From assembly GCA_951799425.1 (NCBI GenBank), contig OX637397.1, forward strand, positions 14,272,564-14,336,563: a stretch of DNA of 64,000 nt, written 5' to 3'. This document shows positions 1-12,808 of the stretch, piece by piece. Position 1 is the stretch's first letter. Each line of letters starts with the position of its first letter. The translations under genes and the position numbers were made by a program. The notes beneath the pieces were generated by a model. The model ran no database searches and was not told where the DNA came from. It saw only the letters and a list, made by a program, of their open reading frames with translations. Origin of the DNA: Ilex aquifolium (lineage: Eukaryota > Streptophyta > Magnoliopsida > Aquifoliales > Aquifoliaceae).

Positions 1-799
1 ACTTAACTTTATGTTTCTTATTATATATATAATATATCTATTCATAGTTACATTAAAATAGCATGATCCGTGATCAACCTTGATAAACTCTACATGCAAC
101 CTTTCAAGAATGAATATGTTTCACACAAAGTATGTTATTTGGCAAGGAATGAACACAGTATTGTGCAAACATAGAAAAGGGCCATAGGGTAGATATATCC
201 GCCATGTGGATAAATAATATAAGTTTAAGAAGGATTTCATTGTAATTCTCAAGTCAGAAGAAATGGTGATTCCCGCATGTTGCAATTATGATTCCATGTT
301 AATCTACCTTATTTCCAGCCTAGTAGAACACTCATATGCAAATTTCAAACTCATATACAAGGAGCCAGCTGTTTATTTGAATACTAATGCTTTAGATTGC
401 CATATCTGTCTGTGCCTTGGAATCCTCTGATCATAAGAGATGCCTTTGAAATTTCCATAACACATTTTTAAAAAATTGAATATGAAGTTAGTTAATTCTC
501 ACATGGTACACTTGCTTGTTAATAGTATAGATTTGTTAATGCCCATAGATAAGTACACTTGTTTGTTATTTTGAATTATATCAAATTCAAGTAGTATTTT
601 GGACATTTGTTGTTTGTGTTATGTTAGAATATGTTTGACATTATGTTGGAACATAATATGTTGGACAATATTTTGGAATATGTTGTCCCATTATGTTGTG
701 TTAGATTATTTAGAATGTTGTTGCATTATTTAAAATGTTGGATTTATTTAGAATTTTGGATTATGTTGGCTTAGACTTGGGTTTAGGCTTGGACTTGGG
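1..799. other. AT-rich intergenic DNA, no gene seen
   Basis: No coding segment, RNA gene or complete element was recognised. From about 600 onward the sequence becomes a degenerate run of short related words (variants of TTATGTTGGA and TTAGAATGTTG), passing into a GGGCTTGGGCTT stretch just before the GC-rich repeat that follows. Confidence 0.5.
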
Positions 800-996
800 C
801 TTGGGCTTGGGCGGGTATGGGGGAAGCGGGGACGGGAACGGGGGTGGGGATTAGAAATTTACCCGCGGACGGGGATGGGGATTAAAACTATACCCGCTAA
901 CGGGGGTGGACCGGGGATGGACGGAGTTTTTTTAAGTGGGTACGGGGATGGAGACTACACTCCCCGCCCCCGCTTCGGTCCACTGACATCCCTATT
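800..996. repeat. GC-rich degenerate repeat, possible truncated hAT-like end
   Basis: This stretch is very G-rich on the plus strand, with many GGGG runs and ACGGGGATGGGGATTA words, then switches to CCCCGCCCCCGC. It ends with GACATCCCTA, the inverted form of the TAGGGATGTC terminus seen in many plant hAT-like MITEs. No matching left terminus or target duplication was found, so it is probably truncated. The G runs could form quadruplexes. Confidence 0.4.
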
Positions 997-1254
997 ATTA
1001 AGTTAGGCGATTTTTAGACGTTAGCGGTTGACCTAATGTTTATTGTCCCGTTGTTAGACTTTAAGATCGTAGGTTTGAACTTTGTCGTTTCCTACTAAAA
1101 AAAAAAAAAAAAAAATTTTAATTTAAAAAACAAAAATGTTAGGCGATTTTTAATAAGCATTCTTAAAGAAGCATTTATGAGCTTGGATATCTGTAAAAAA
1201 TGATAAAAATTTTGTTTTGATGCATTGTTTTGCTTAGTTAGGAAATGGAAAAAT

Positions 1255-2330
1255 TTTGGGAATTAATTTCCTAAACATTTCAAAGTATTGGTTGAAATAT
1301 ATCAAAACATCTTCGAAACATTTCAAATTGGTGAAAACATACCGAAATATCTCGGAATACCTTGCAACATTCCGAAACACCTCGAAGTATTAAAATTTTG
1401 ATTCAACCACTGATTCGTTTCAGTTTCCTTTGAAACAACAACATTTTTGGTTTCCTTGGAAACATAAACATTTCGGTTGTTTTGACCAGTGTTGTGAAAA
1501 GCGACCGTAGGCGAGAAGCGAAGCGAGCCTTGGTCGCCTTAAACATCCCAGACGAAACGAGGTTAAGTAAAGCGAGGAAAAATCGAGGCTAGACGACGAA
1601 GCAAAGAAACGAGCCAAGCGAGAAAAGCGAACGCCTGACTACAGTTTTTTTATTTTCTCCTCCTCCTACTTCTTCCCTCCTTCTTCTTCCTTAACATTAG
1701 CCAAACCCTAGTAGAGATGATGTTGTATGTGTATATATATAAAATAATCGATTGATTCATCTAATAGTATCATATGACAATTTATCTTATTATGATTAGA
1801 TGATGTTGAATGCTCTGTTTTGATGTGAATACTCTTGTTAATCAATTTTTTTGGTTAATCAAATTGATTAATTAATTTGTTATATGCTCTATTTGATTAA
1901 TCAATTTGTGAGTGCCCTATTTAGTAATGATATTGATTAATCACGGTGGAAGTCGAACCCAAATTTGCTAGCTTTACATTTAGATGACGTGATTATGTCA
2001 CTTGATTATTTTTAGAATGCAATAATGTTCAATATTTAATATCTTGTGTATTTAAAATATGTTGATGTTTATTATTTTGGTTGCATTTAAATATTTTGTA
2101 TTTGTAAAGTTAAAACTTGAATATTTAGGAGTAATGAAAGTATTAAACTAAAATATTTGCTTATTTTTTATATTGTTCGCTTTGTTTCGATGAAGCTCTC
2201 GTTTCGATGAAGCGCCCGTTTCGATGAAGCGCCTAGGCCATAAGGAGAGCGGTTCGCTTTGATTCGCTTTACGCCTTAAATAACACTGGTTTTGACCGTT
2301 TCGAAAAGAAATTTTGATCCTTATCTCTAG
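1255..2330. repeat. Older dispersed repeat interrupted by the hAT-like element
   Basis: Both sides of the hAT-like insertion carry words such as GAAACATTTC, CGTTTC and AAATTTTGATCCTT. The same words recur at about 5765-5945 inside the lipase intron, where they are not interrupted by the hAT element. This suggests two copies of one repeat family, the first carrying a nested younger insertion. The family is not identified. Confidence 0.45.
1487..2288. mobile_element. hAT-type non-autonomous DNA transposon, 802 bp
   Basis: The element begins CAGTGTTGTGAAAAGCGACC and ends in the inverted counterpart, with GCTTTACGCCTTAAATAACACTG at the right edge. It is flanked by a perfect 8-bp direct repeat, GTTTTGAC, at 1479-1486 and 2289-2296. 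CAGTG termini with an 8-bp target duplication are typical of hAT elements. Sub-terminal DNA on both sides is full of GAAGCG/CGCTTC words (for example GTTTCGATGAAGCG repeated near 2190-2230), as expected of transposase binding clusters. There is no transposase coding sequence; short open frames inside are not genes. Confidence 0.88.
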
Positions 2331-3024
2331 ATTCTCATCGCACTACCTTTCGCATATCATGTGGTTCTGAGTAGCTTGGCACTTTGCAGTCCGTTTGGTA
2401 TGGCAAGATGTAGTGTAGTCGACTAGTCAGAATAAAGAATTACATATCTAAAGTCACTCAAGGAGTTCTGTTTCCAAAGAATCTTTTTGCCAACAATCAT
2501 ATTAGGTTATCCACATAACTGTTTGCCACCTACGTCCTGCCATCTAGTGCAAGTTTAGGAACCTAGGTAATTGTAATCCAATCAAACAGATGATAAAGGG
2601 AATGAGCTGAACAAGAATTGTACTGGATGCAGTTCAACTCGAGGGGAAGATAAGCTTAGACTATCATACTAGGACTGCCTATGTGGGCATTCACAACAAC
2701 ACATCGTGTATATGGTCTGAACTCTTAAGGCGACAGAAGTTCATTCAAAAGTGAGTAGGTAAGACCCCACCAGTGTTGGCGAAAGCATCCAGAGGACAAG
2801 ATGTCCCTGGTTTGTGTGGTTGAAATGCCTTTCATAATACAATGATCTTTCAGTTGTACTGTGGAAAAAATTGCATTTTGACAGAGCTTCATGTCCAAGC
2901 ATATTCCTATTGCTAGCATTTACAAATTTCTTAGACATTTTTTGCGGTCATCTGGTGTTGTTTATGGACTCATCTGGATATAATTTTTTCTTCTTTCTTT
3001 CTTGCCTTTCATTCTTTTTCTCAG
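2331..3024. other. Non-coding DNA upstream of the first recognisable lipase exon
   Basis: No exon could be recognised here although the lipase gene downstream must have 5' exons. The segment ends in a pyrimidine-rich tract (CTTTTTCTCAG) that makes a good 3' splice site at 3023-3024, so at least the final part is probably intron. Confidence 0.45.
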
Positions 3025-6000
3025 AGGCAATCACAGGGAACATGTGGTTTTTTCTTCACCACATTACGGGCACTCCGGCGTAGCTGAGGCTGCACGGGAT
3101 CTCTTCATGCAAATTGATGGAAATATTAGTGATAATGGTAAAGACATTTTCTTTGTTTTACTTTCAGTGCCATTGCGTTGAGCATTTCAACCCTTTCAAG
3201 CTTTTTAACTTAAGCCTTCCAATTTGTAAAGTTGTAATTTTATTCTTTATTTTCTCTTGAATCTATTACCAGTTTCTATATGCTAACATCAAACAGAGTC
3301 GTTTCAGCGTCCTCCCCCAGGAAAAAAAGAAATAGGCGGCATAAGGAAAATGAAGCCATTTTAACCACTTTTTAAACCAAGTTTTGTTTCTTTGTTCCCA
3401 TATCATTATCTGATTAGCTGTTATTTAAATCTGAATCTTACATATCTTTATGGTTCCATTTATAATTATTAACTTTAAGAAGTTTTAGAGAGCTTCTCTC
3501 CTCGCAAGGAATGAAGTTAAGCATATTGAAAGCTCTTTTTTCATTTGATGGTACTGCTTTTTCGTACATTTCTTTCATTCCTTTGTTTTTTTCCGTCACT
3601 GCAGTACATTTTTTGTTAAAGTTTTGACATCAATAGCTTTATAATTTACATGATGTCTGATTTTGGACATGGTTACACTAAACAAGATATGGTTTGTCAT
3701 CCCTCTAAAAGTAATATTCACCAATGTGGTATTCCAGAATAATCTCACCGTGGATTTCTTTATTTTGATGCGTTTAACACCCGGATGGGCAGCTTTACAT
3801 GTACAGAATTCCACAACAGGGATTTTCTTATGTGCATTTTTTCAAGCATAGTTCAGTCATGCTTTTCATTGGAGTGATGACGTTAGTAGGTTCTTTAAAT
3901 GTTTTTGTTAGCTCCAAGCTTAGTTTAGGAATCTATAGTAAATTTCCTTTAGCATCAGTAGGCGTAACAAGTCAGAACTCATTCAACCTTGCTAAATTAA
4001 TGTTGCTTATCTTCAATTAGCGCCCTTCCAAAAGTGAAAAGATCCTTCTTCTTAGTGTACTGTCGGCCTAAGGCTCTCTCTCCTCTTTGCCAGTTATCTC
4101 TATAGCTTATGACTTATGGAAGCATTAGCTCTTGTGTGCTCTGTGTAAGCTGTGAATTATGTGTTAGATACGCACTTTGTGTGTGGAGAATGATACCCTT
4201 TTATAGAAGGCATGGCTGGCAGATAAGTTGGAGATATCACGTGTCAGTAATGAGGTAGCCTTATAGAGTTTCTATTGGCTTAGAAAACTTTCCTACAATG
4301 ACTACTTTATTTTAGCGGATCTCTTAATAGGTATTGATTATTTTTGGAATATACTCATATAATGTAGAAAGCTGTTGAATCTCTACCTGAAGTCGTATTT
4401 GAATAAATCAATAATATTGATTCAATAGCAAACTTCTCTAATGGACTTACGTTTACTATCTATGGAGTTTCCATGGCAACATTGTATACATAGTTGATGT
4501 CTCTTACTTATAATTAGCTGGAAAACACTAACGTTCCACAGACAAGGCTAAACTGTTGATGCATAAAAATGATCACTGTTAAGAAATTCCTGGGTTTTGT
4601 GAAAAATAGATTGAAAATAAAGCTTTGGAGATAAGTGGACACTGGTGTGATGTCAATCTAAGGCTCTCCGACATTCAAGTTGGATTCAACAAGGTTAGGG
4701 TGAAAGGAAAGTATTGAATCTTGTGTGCTTCTGTTTTATCTACATAAGGGATATTGGCTATGTAGCATGTTCACATGGTGCGGTTCCCATTTTATAGATG
4801 AAATCTGAGGTAGCCATTGGATGATTAGTAGGCTCATAAGGTGGTAACTAGCTACTGATTTGGCCCTAATCTCTAGCCACGTTTAATTTGCACATTTAAC
4901 TGACTTGAGAGTCTTGTTTAATTGCCTCCACACGTGCAATTGATACTCTTAACAAGTTTATGCCCTAATAAGAGCCTCCCTTGAGTATTGGGTCTGAGTC
5001 CTTTATCCTGGGCTCTCTATTCCTTGGGTCCAATTGAGTTGTGTTCCATGTGTTCTATCTGAAAGGGTGAATGAAATCCCCCCCTTCAGTGATGGTTCAT
5101 GATGATCCAAGTTTCTTGTCAATGACTCCATCCCTCTCAGACACCATGTCAAATGTAAAGAATTAGTAACCCTCAACCATTTCCAAAGATTCAGTCTCCC
5201 TATAATCTCTAGGTATTCTTCACTTTGGTGCAATGTATTTTATACTCGATGGATTTCACTCGGAGTTTCACAATTAAAGCACCCATCTATCTGCTTTGTT
5301 TCCTTCGGGTATCCCTTTCTCCAGATTTGCATTTGAAATAAGATGACTTTTGGATCCTCTTCTCCTAAGCCTCTTTGAGGATCTTAGTTTTAGGACTTGG
5401 GTTCCTTTTTCACTTCTTTTTAAGATCTCAGGGTCAGTGGCTACCTAGGTTCCCTTTCGAACAGGTATTGTCTCATTGAGTTTTATCTGTTTTCCTTTGA
5501 AATAGGTGTAACCTTACTGAGTTCCACTTGCATCAACGTTTTTCACTTAATGACCCTGTTAGAGGCATCCAACCCAAAACCTATTGCAATACATGCAGAG
5601 GCTGCTCAACCACATAACCAACTTTGGGTGGCCCAATTTTTTCGATTAAAAATGCAAATTCTCTTCATAGCCTCCTCACAAGTGACTCGGGCTCACACAT
5701 GGGCTAATGAGCAAAACCCAAAGATCAAAATCTCATTTTGAAATGGTTGAAACATTTCTGTTTTCAAGGAGATAAATTAGTGAATGAATCGAAGATCCAA
5801 TGATTCGAGGTGTTTCAGAATGTTTTTATATATTTTGAGCAATGTTTTAGAATGTTTTGAAAATAAATTCCTATATGTTTTCGAAACATTTCCGTTTCCT
5901 GGTTGATTGAAACAATACAATGAAACAAAATTTTGATCCTTGATTCAAACTGGTGATAGGCTTGTTTCATTAACCACTCAAGTCCCAACTCTAGTGCCAT

Positions 6001-8901
6001 GTTATAGACATATAACCCAAAACTAATTGGCAAGTCTTCCTAATTTGAGGATTTGCCACAGCACAAAGAGGACAAGAAAGAAGAATAAAGGGTTCTTCAC
6101 TCGCTATACAACCCACGCCTTAATAGAAGGTTTTGGCTTCATAAATGGTTGCTTCTGCTTTTTGCCATGTCACGATGTGCTTCTAACTGAGTTGGTAGTG
6201 GTAAGAGTTATAAGAAATTGCATAAGAAATTATGACATATCACAAAGGTAAATAAAATATTAGGTAATCATCATATGTTTTGCTTTTCTTGTGATATGAC
6301 ATTTGTATTCTTCCAGTTAGTTACCTTTAATTTTTGTAAATTCTTGGATAATGATATGTCTAACTCATGATATGAATGATGTGTTCGATATTAATTCTGG
6401 CTTTCATATTGTGGTTATAATAATATAGATGTCTTAAGTTGTACTTGTTTCATAACTCAAAGTGCTCACTTATGTTTACTTGTGCACGATTCGTCAGCAG
6501 AACTTTGCTTCCCTTGATCATGTTAATTGAGAAGAAAAGTATCCCTTCCCTAAATCTAGTTCTGATGCCTGCATAAATTGGAATTTGTTAAGTTCCAAGA
6601 CAATCTCTGTATGTTCTATCTTGCCTTAAATTTGTATTCCCCCTTATGATGATTGTGATGGCATAGGAAATGTAGATAGTCCACCTTATTTGGGTGGATT
6701 TCTTTCCTCATTGCTGGGAGCTGGATGTGAGTGTGACGGATATAGTGTTCGCATAGTTGGACATTCCCTTGGAGGAGCTATTGCTGCATTGTTAGGACTG
6801 AGGGTAACAGCATCTTCTTGTTATTCCTTGTAGTACAAGGTCCTTTCTTCATTTTCTCACATATTGTTTTTTAGTGTATGGCTGAATAGTTGGGCTTCAC
6901 TATCGGTTGATTCACGATTATAATGTACATTTCTTTTCCAACCTTCATCAGTAACATGCTTGTTCCTGGAAACATATATTTTAATTCTTTTATAAGTACC
7001 TGATATGCTTTTATTAGTGTAAGTTCAGGTGTTGTGGCGGGCTGCGCGGGCCCTGAAACTAAAGTCATCTTCCTTTCCCGTTTTTCCATTCCACTTTGAG
7101 TTACTTCGGCATTAGGGGACTCCTGTTTCACGGATAAAACTTTGTTTTCCTCTCAATTTTTCAATAAGCACAGATACATTGCAAAATCAACAACTTTGAA
7201 CAGAATTTGTGTTGCACAATATCCATAATCAAGCTGTTTAAGTAAACTTTAGTCTCTGCAATGTTTTCACATAATTTGTGGTTCTAAGGGAGTTGTATAT
7301 TGGGCTACATCTTTTGTTGGCATTATTAGAATCCATTGACTGTATGTTTCTTGTTTACAGCTGATGGGACACCCAGGTGCCCCTTTTTGTTTGTAACAGT
7401 GAAATGTCAACTGGGCTTATTAGAAGTAATAATGTTGTCAAATCAGGGGTATTTAACTATCTTCTACTAGTTAGATAACAACGAAACCTAACTTCTTCTT
7501 CTGCTCTTTAAGCAGCTATACAGTCGATACCCAACCTTACATGTTTATACATATGGCTCCCTTCCATGCGTGGATCCAGTCATAGCAGAGGCATGCTCGG
7601 GATTTGTTACAAGGTGATTGTAAAGGCCATTAAAATTGTCTCCATTATTGTCATTTTAAAACCTTTCCTCCCTTTTCAATTGTTACTCTTCAATGGGCTG
7701 GTGGATTATGTATTTCCAAGTTTGAATCTCATAAGAAACAGTCTAGTTGACCCCAATGTGCATCCTGAACTGACTTCGCAGCCACAAATCCAAATTGTGT
7801 GTGGTTGGGACAGTTCTTGGTTATAAATAGAATTCTATCATATGCAGTTTTTCCAGTATGTACGTACCTGGACCTTTGATTCTGTCCAGCGAACCTGATA
7901 TGTGAATCTGCACACTTTCTGCAGCATCGTGTACGACAATGAATTCTCCTCACGTCTTTCGGTTGCATCAATTATGAGGCTTCGTGGAGCTGCAATTTCA
8001 GTGCTATCTGAAGATGCAACAGCTGATTCAACCGTAATTTCCAAACTTGCACGGCGATTTTTGTTTTTGAGTAATCATGAACAAATTAAGCAGGAGGATC
8101 GACTTCTAGATTCCAATTTGAATTCTAGGACCAGGACAACCAAAGATACAAACGATCAGGTCAAGAGGAATCAGCTTTTCACTGGTACTAAAGATTGCCT
8201 TTGTATGCATGCATCTTAAAATTCAAAAACACAATTATTGTCTTTGCTATGATGCGGAGTGGGTATCACAAGCTCCTTTTGAATGTAACTTTGGCTGCAT
8301 AAGATTCTTCTGCTGAAACATTTTCAATGTTACTAAAGAATGCAGGCAACAAGATCAAGAGGTTTCTTTCTGGCAAGAGGTGGACATGGAAGACAGTTCT
8401 CATAAGAAAATGGGATTTAGTGATTCAGAAAATCATTTCACCAATCCTTTTTCTGGCTCTTCTACTGATGTAAATTCATATGATGATCCTGTATCTGTAT
8501 TTATGGAAGCTGTGCCGTCTTCTGAATCATCTGGTGATCTTCTGGAGATGTATATACCAGGGCTTGTCATTCATATAGTACCACAGAGGACTAGCTTCCA
8601 TATGCCTCTATGGAAACGCTGGAGAACTCAGGAGGAAGGGTGTGGTTATGCAGCTTATATAGCAGACAGAGAATCCTTCAGGGATATTATTGTGTCACCA
8701 TCCATGTTCCTCGACCACCTACCTTGGAGGTATTTGAACTTGCCTATTAACTTTGCTTGTAAGAATTATTATTCAGGAAGATGGATACTATCCTAACACC
8801 TTCTGTTATTGCATTGGATTTTCAGGTGTCATTATGCAATGACTAAGATACTAGAAATGCGAAATCCCCAAGTTCTACTTAATGAGTCTCGGAAGGTGTG
8901 A
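3025..8901 (+). CDS. Lipase class 3 family protein (alpha/beta hydrolase), 3' exons only
   Basis: This is the C-terminal two thirds of a plant class-3 lipase, presumably hydrolysing an acylglycerol or phospholipid; the substrate is not known. I place exons at about 3025-3137 (SPHYGHSGVAEAARDL), 6667-6804 (GHSLGGAIAALLGLR, the nucleophile elbow with catalytic Ser), 7515-7612 (LYSRYPTLHVYTYG, then CVDPVIAEACSGF), 7925-8184 (SIVYDNEFSSRLS, probable catalytic Asp), 8339-8729 (linker plus LVIHIVPQR) and 8826-8901 (CHYAMTKILE, then TGA; its His may be catalytic). Junctions at 3137/6667, 6804/7515, 7612/7925 and 8729/8826 are GT-AG and phase-consistent; the 8184/8339 junction is my best guess. The layout resembles Arabidopsis class-3 lipases of the At3g49050/At2g42450 kind, from memory and unchecked. 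The 5' exons, start codon and promoter were not found and may lie outside the window. The 3.5-kb intron is loaded with repeats. Confidence 0.8.
3138..6666 (+). other. Large lipase intron with repeat and LTR-like content
   Basis: This 3.5-kb intron separates the GHSG-type exon from the GHSLGG exon. Two related blocks, near 4060-4250 and 4655-4810, share the words CTAAGGCTCTC and a TTTTATAGA TATA-like segment, which suggests decayed LTR-type sequence from about 4.0 to 5.5 kb. At 5765-5945 lies a copy of the repeat also seen around 1255-2330. No exon was recognised inside, and the exon phases match across it. Confidence 0.45.
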
Positions 8902-10810
8902 GTGATGAAATCTGAGGTCCTTTCTGAGCTCATGTTTCACTTCTATGATTTGTTGAGCCTTGTTGATTTACTTTCATCCATTTCTGACTGAAGATGGTTG
9001 TCTGAAAGCCAGATATGGTTATATACACTGATGAACATGAACCATTTATTATGGAACGGCTCACTTTCAAACATCCGATACAAGTCATACAAACGAGGTT
9101 CCTAGAGAAACATTTCAGAGCCTATTCCCAATAACAATTTTATTTTAGGTTCTTTACGTGAAGGTAACATACCACCATCATCATCCTAGCAGTGTGTATC
9201 CTCCACTCCTTGTTAAAAGGTAGAATGTTCAAACAAGAGAGAGATATGGGGTTGGGGTGGTTATATGTCTGTGTGCGGGTGGCATTGTATGGCTGAAGCA
9301 GTTGAACCCAAAGGCATACACATTGATAAATTAAGGAGTATACATATTCAAGGTAAAGAAGAGCAAGACAGTGGTTTCTAATTAACTCTAGTTCTATAAT
9401 GAATTGAACTATAATCCTTGATGGCCAGCAAATATAAAAGTGAGTATCGTACTTTTGTATTGATCTTCAATTTGTGTGATCGACAAGAAGTGACCACAAA
9501 ATCAAAAGGATGTAAAATAAAGTCCAAAAATGCTTTCGGAATTTTTTGTATGATATTGCATCCAGAGTATGGATTTTGAGATGGATTGTGACATGACAAG
9601 CATTAGCGAAACTAGTGGCAGCAGTAATTTTGTAGAAGATCAAGGAAAATCATCTTGGACGTGTGTCCATTTGCAGCAAATCCTGTTATGACACTGCTAG
9701 TGCTGAGTGCTTGATTGCAAAGCTAAAATAAGTTACAAGCTGTTGAAAAGAAAAACATTTGAGTTGAGATGATGAGAAAGAGGAAATAGATGATGTCTTC
9801 TGATATAATGAAGGCTGTGCCCTTTAAACTTTGGTCATCTTTTGGTTGGTTGATATTGGTTCACTTCCTGAATAAAAATTGGTCCAAATAGCTTTTGTAC
9901 AAGGATTCATTTGTATTTGACTCTTTTTTTGGACATCATTATCTCTCGTCATGTTTGATAATGTTTACTATGTACTTCTATTTTATGAAAGATGAATATT
10001 GGGCATTGCACTTCAAAGAATGCATTAACTTTTGTTATAGAACTTCATAGATGTAGCAGTTGTTGGTGGTCTTGCAACAATTTATTGATGGTTACAATAC
10101 AAATCTTATACAGAACAGTGTCAGACATGTTTCAAGGAAACTTTGATATGCATCTGCATGTATCAACTTGTCTACTGCTAAGTAGGGAATTTCAATATGG
10201 TCATATTGCACACGAGTACAACGGTAGAAAAATTTACTGATTATGTAGCACATACATTAAAACTTCTGATAGTATTATATAGCTGCAGTACTTTTACCAT
10301 TTGAGTTGTCCAGTTTGCGTAATCAATTGTTTGTGCTTCTGTTGACCTTATTGGATTGGTTACATTTTCTCCTTTTGCCATTGCATTTGCTAATTTGAAT
10401 TAGCCAACATAAAGTCATAACAATTTCAACCAGCAACAATAAGGTCTGATATTTGGACTCCTTTATACTTGCTTGGAACTGGTATTAAGATTCTGTGCTG
10501 ATTGCAGTGTACATATAACTCAATAGATTTTGGATTCCATGCTGTTGAGTTATATATGTATTTATGTATGTAATGCTTGTTCTGTGCCATGATGTTTAAA
10601 AGTATGCAAGTATAAAAGAAAAAAACAGGAAAAATGCAAGCAGGTAGATGTTTACAGGGCAGAAAAATTCATATTCAAGCATGAATGAGATGACATTTGA
10701 ACTGCATTATTTGGAATTTACCATAAGGATTGATTGTCCCTTAAAGCTTGGAAAATCTTTTTTATTATAAGATTATTAACCGTGAATATTATCAAATTAT
10801 ATAGAACGAC
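8902..10810. other. 3' flank of lipase gene, no further gene seen
   Basis: The first few hundred bases are likely 3' untranslated region, but no clear polyadenylation signal could be fixed. The rest is AT-rich with short open frames of no recognisable family. Confidence 0.45.
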
Positions 10811-10813
10811 ATT

Positions 10814-11467
10814 TGATGATGCACAAATTGGTTTTATGCACCATCTGTCAAGTGATTAGTAATTAATGCAGTAATTAAGAAGTAAGAGAGTAACACAAGC
10901 AAGACAAAGATGTAGAGTGGTTCAGTCAACTTGACCTACGTCCACTATGAAGGGTTAGAGTCATCTGAATATTTTATTACTTCGAGGAGTGTTGGGAGAG
11001 TAGGGAGATACAAGCTATGAGAGACAGAGAAGAGTGATAGAAGATGTGCTCGATTGTGTGTGATGTACCCCAAATATTGGCAGGGCTTACAATTTATAGT
11101 CGCTTCCTAACAGATTGAGGCGACTTATTAGTAACTAAAAAGTTAATTTGGTGGAGTTGGTGCCATATTCTTAACGGATGAAACAGTTACGGCTATTTCT
11201 ATAAGATCTGGTCAAATGATGACGTGGTAGTTGATTTCTTTCAAGGTGGCTTGGATGAGGCTCTTGGGATGACCCTTACTCTAAGGTGGCTTGGATGAGG
11301 CTCTTGAGATGACTATGCCTACTCCCTTAGTGATGTAACTCTTCGAACTCTGATGAGCTTGACTGGGCATAGACCTCTTTTGAGCTGGACTTATTAGATC
11401 TTTTCTAGTTGGACTCTTAATTCAAATTGAACTTATAACTTGAGTTGGGCCTTAGGACTAGCACATC
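10814..11467. mobile_element. Probable solo LTR-like segment
   Basis: The segment starts TGATGATGCAC and ends CACATCA, giving the TG..CA and inverted TGATG/CATCA ends expected of an LTR. It contains the words GTGGTTCAGTCAACTTGACC and TACGTCCAC, common in plant copia LTRs. No convincing 5-bp target duplication was found, so the boundaries are approximate. Confidence 0.4.
11242..11321. repeat. Two-copy 40-bp tandem repeat
   Basis: AAGGTGGCTTGGATGAGGCT occurs twice, 40 bp apart, with the second unit differing at a few positions. It lies inside the LTR-like segment. Confidence 0.8.
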
Positions 11468-11588
11468 AATCATCGTGTAACTGTACACATTTTTACAAAA
11501 ATTCAAAGGATATCGCCCCAGTCCTCCCAAATTAAATTTGTGACTCCATTCCTAACAAGTAGCTGGGGTGGGCTAGTGGATCTCATGC

Positions 11589-11760
11589 TTTTTTTTTTTT
11601 TTTTTTTTTTGAGGACTTTTCGGTAAGTCAAATTAAAGGAAATCTCGCGTTTTATTATTGTAGATGTGTGTCTTCTTCTTTCCTCTTTGGGAGTAAGCCG
11701 GGGGGTTACCCAACTTGAGAAGGATAAATGTAGACAAATTGGTCTACAACCCAAAGTAAA
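11589..11760 (-). mobile_element. Possible minus-strand retroposon tail
   Basis: A 22-base T run (11589-11610) is followed by TTTCGGTAAGTCAAATTAAA and further non-coding sequence. A T run next to a TCGGTAAG-like word is also seen at the LINE 3' ends at 50.18 and 60.81 kb, so this may be the poly(A) end of a minus-strand retroposon. No target duplication was identified. Confidence 0.35.
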
Positions 11761-12064
11761 CTAAAAGAAAATGTATGAGACATGGTGAATATCATCAATA
11801 TTGTTGGCACATTTACATCCAAAAGGAAAGGTTTCTCGAGTTTTCTTCTAGTAAAAAGGCAAAGATTATAAAAAATAATAATAAAAAAAAAAGTCTTGTT
11901 ATTCGAGTTTTTCTTAGCAAAGGCTTATTTGTGACCAACCGAAATTAAAAAATAAAATAAAATAAAATAAAGATAATATCGACAGTAGGAAAACAGATAT
12001 TGGTGGCGATTACGGATTACGAGTAAAGTAGTCCATAGCCATCTAATATGCCGCAAGTTATTAC

Positions 12065-12310
12065 TTTTTGAGGATAAATTACAACTGCTTGAGATAATTG
12101 ATAATCTATCATAAAATGTTACGATCAATCATGAATACTCTTGATCAGTTGTAACTTTACTTTTAAAATGTGTTACTTGACTTTTAAAAGTTACAATTTC
12201 TCTAATCTATTCTAAACTTTTAGGATCGACCATGTCTTTTATAGTTATTACTTTTACCTCAAAAAAATATAAACCTTAGAAAATAATAAATTTTGGTATT
12301 GCACCGAAAC
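12065..12310. repeat. Dispersed repeat family A, copy 1
   Basis: It carries the words GATCGACCATGTCTTTTATA, CCTCAAAAAAATATAAAC and AAATTTTGGTAT, shared in the same order with segments at about 20095-20250 and 58515-58690. The three copies are diverged and lack clear termini. Confidence 0.55.
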
Positions 12311-12526
12311 CAATTTTGGTACCGTAATCTTTATTTGAAAACTAAGTCCAAATTTGGAACACACACACTCTAGTGATGTAACACAACTTTATATGGTTGA
12401 ACAACAAAAAAAAAAAAAAAAGGACTTTGTGTCATTTCTTATTATTCTTTGTTTGACGGTTTGTTTTCAAACCAAGATATTCATTCTACTTATAATGAAG
12501 ATCGAGAGGTCCCATACTAATATAGG

Positions 12527-12808
12527 TAGGGGTGTGAATTGTGTCAGTTTCACGTCATTTTTATGTTGTGTTACTTTCGGTCATGTTATTTTCGTGTCAT
12601 ATCACTTTCAGTACGTGTCAATATTCGTGTTAATAAAAAAATATTTAAAAATTATAAAATTCTTATTTTCTATCTACAGTACCCGTTAATTATGTTATTT
12701 GTGTCGAACCTTAATTTGACTCATTTATTACTTGTGTCAACTAATCGTGTTATTTTCAAATTTTGTGTCGGGTCGGGTTCGTGTTAACGGATAAAATTGA
12801 CAACCCTA
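12527..12808. mobile_element. MITE with TAGGGGTGT/GACAACCCTA ends
   Basis: The 282-bp segment begins TAGGGGTGTGAATTGTGTC and ends AAAATTGACAACCCTA. It contains GTGTCGGGTCGGGTTCGTGT, like the larger element at 47497-48215, so both belong to one family. The flanking 8-mers are only partly alike, so the target duplication has decayed or my ends are slightly off. Confidence 0.6.

Noticed and set aside
1420-1617. 65-codon minus-strand open frame
   Set aside because: It lies across the left end of the hAT-type element and is a product of the GAAGCG-rich sub-terminal repeat.
10814-11467. Complete LTR retrotransposon
   Set aside because: Only one LTR-like unit is present and no 5-bp target duplication or internal domain could be found, so it is listed only as a probable solo LTR.
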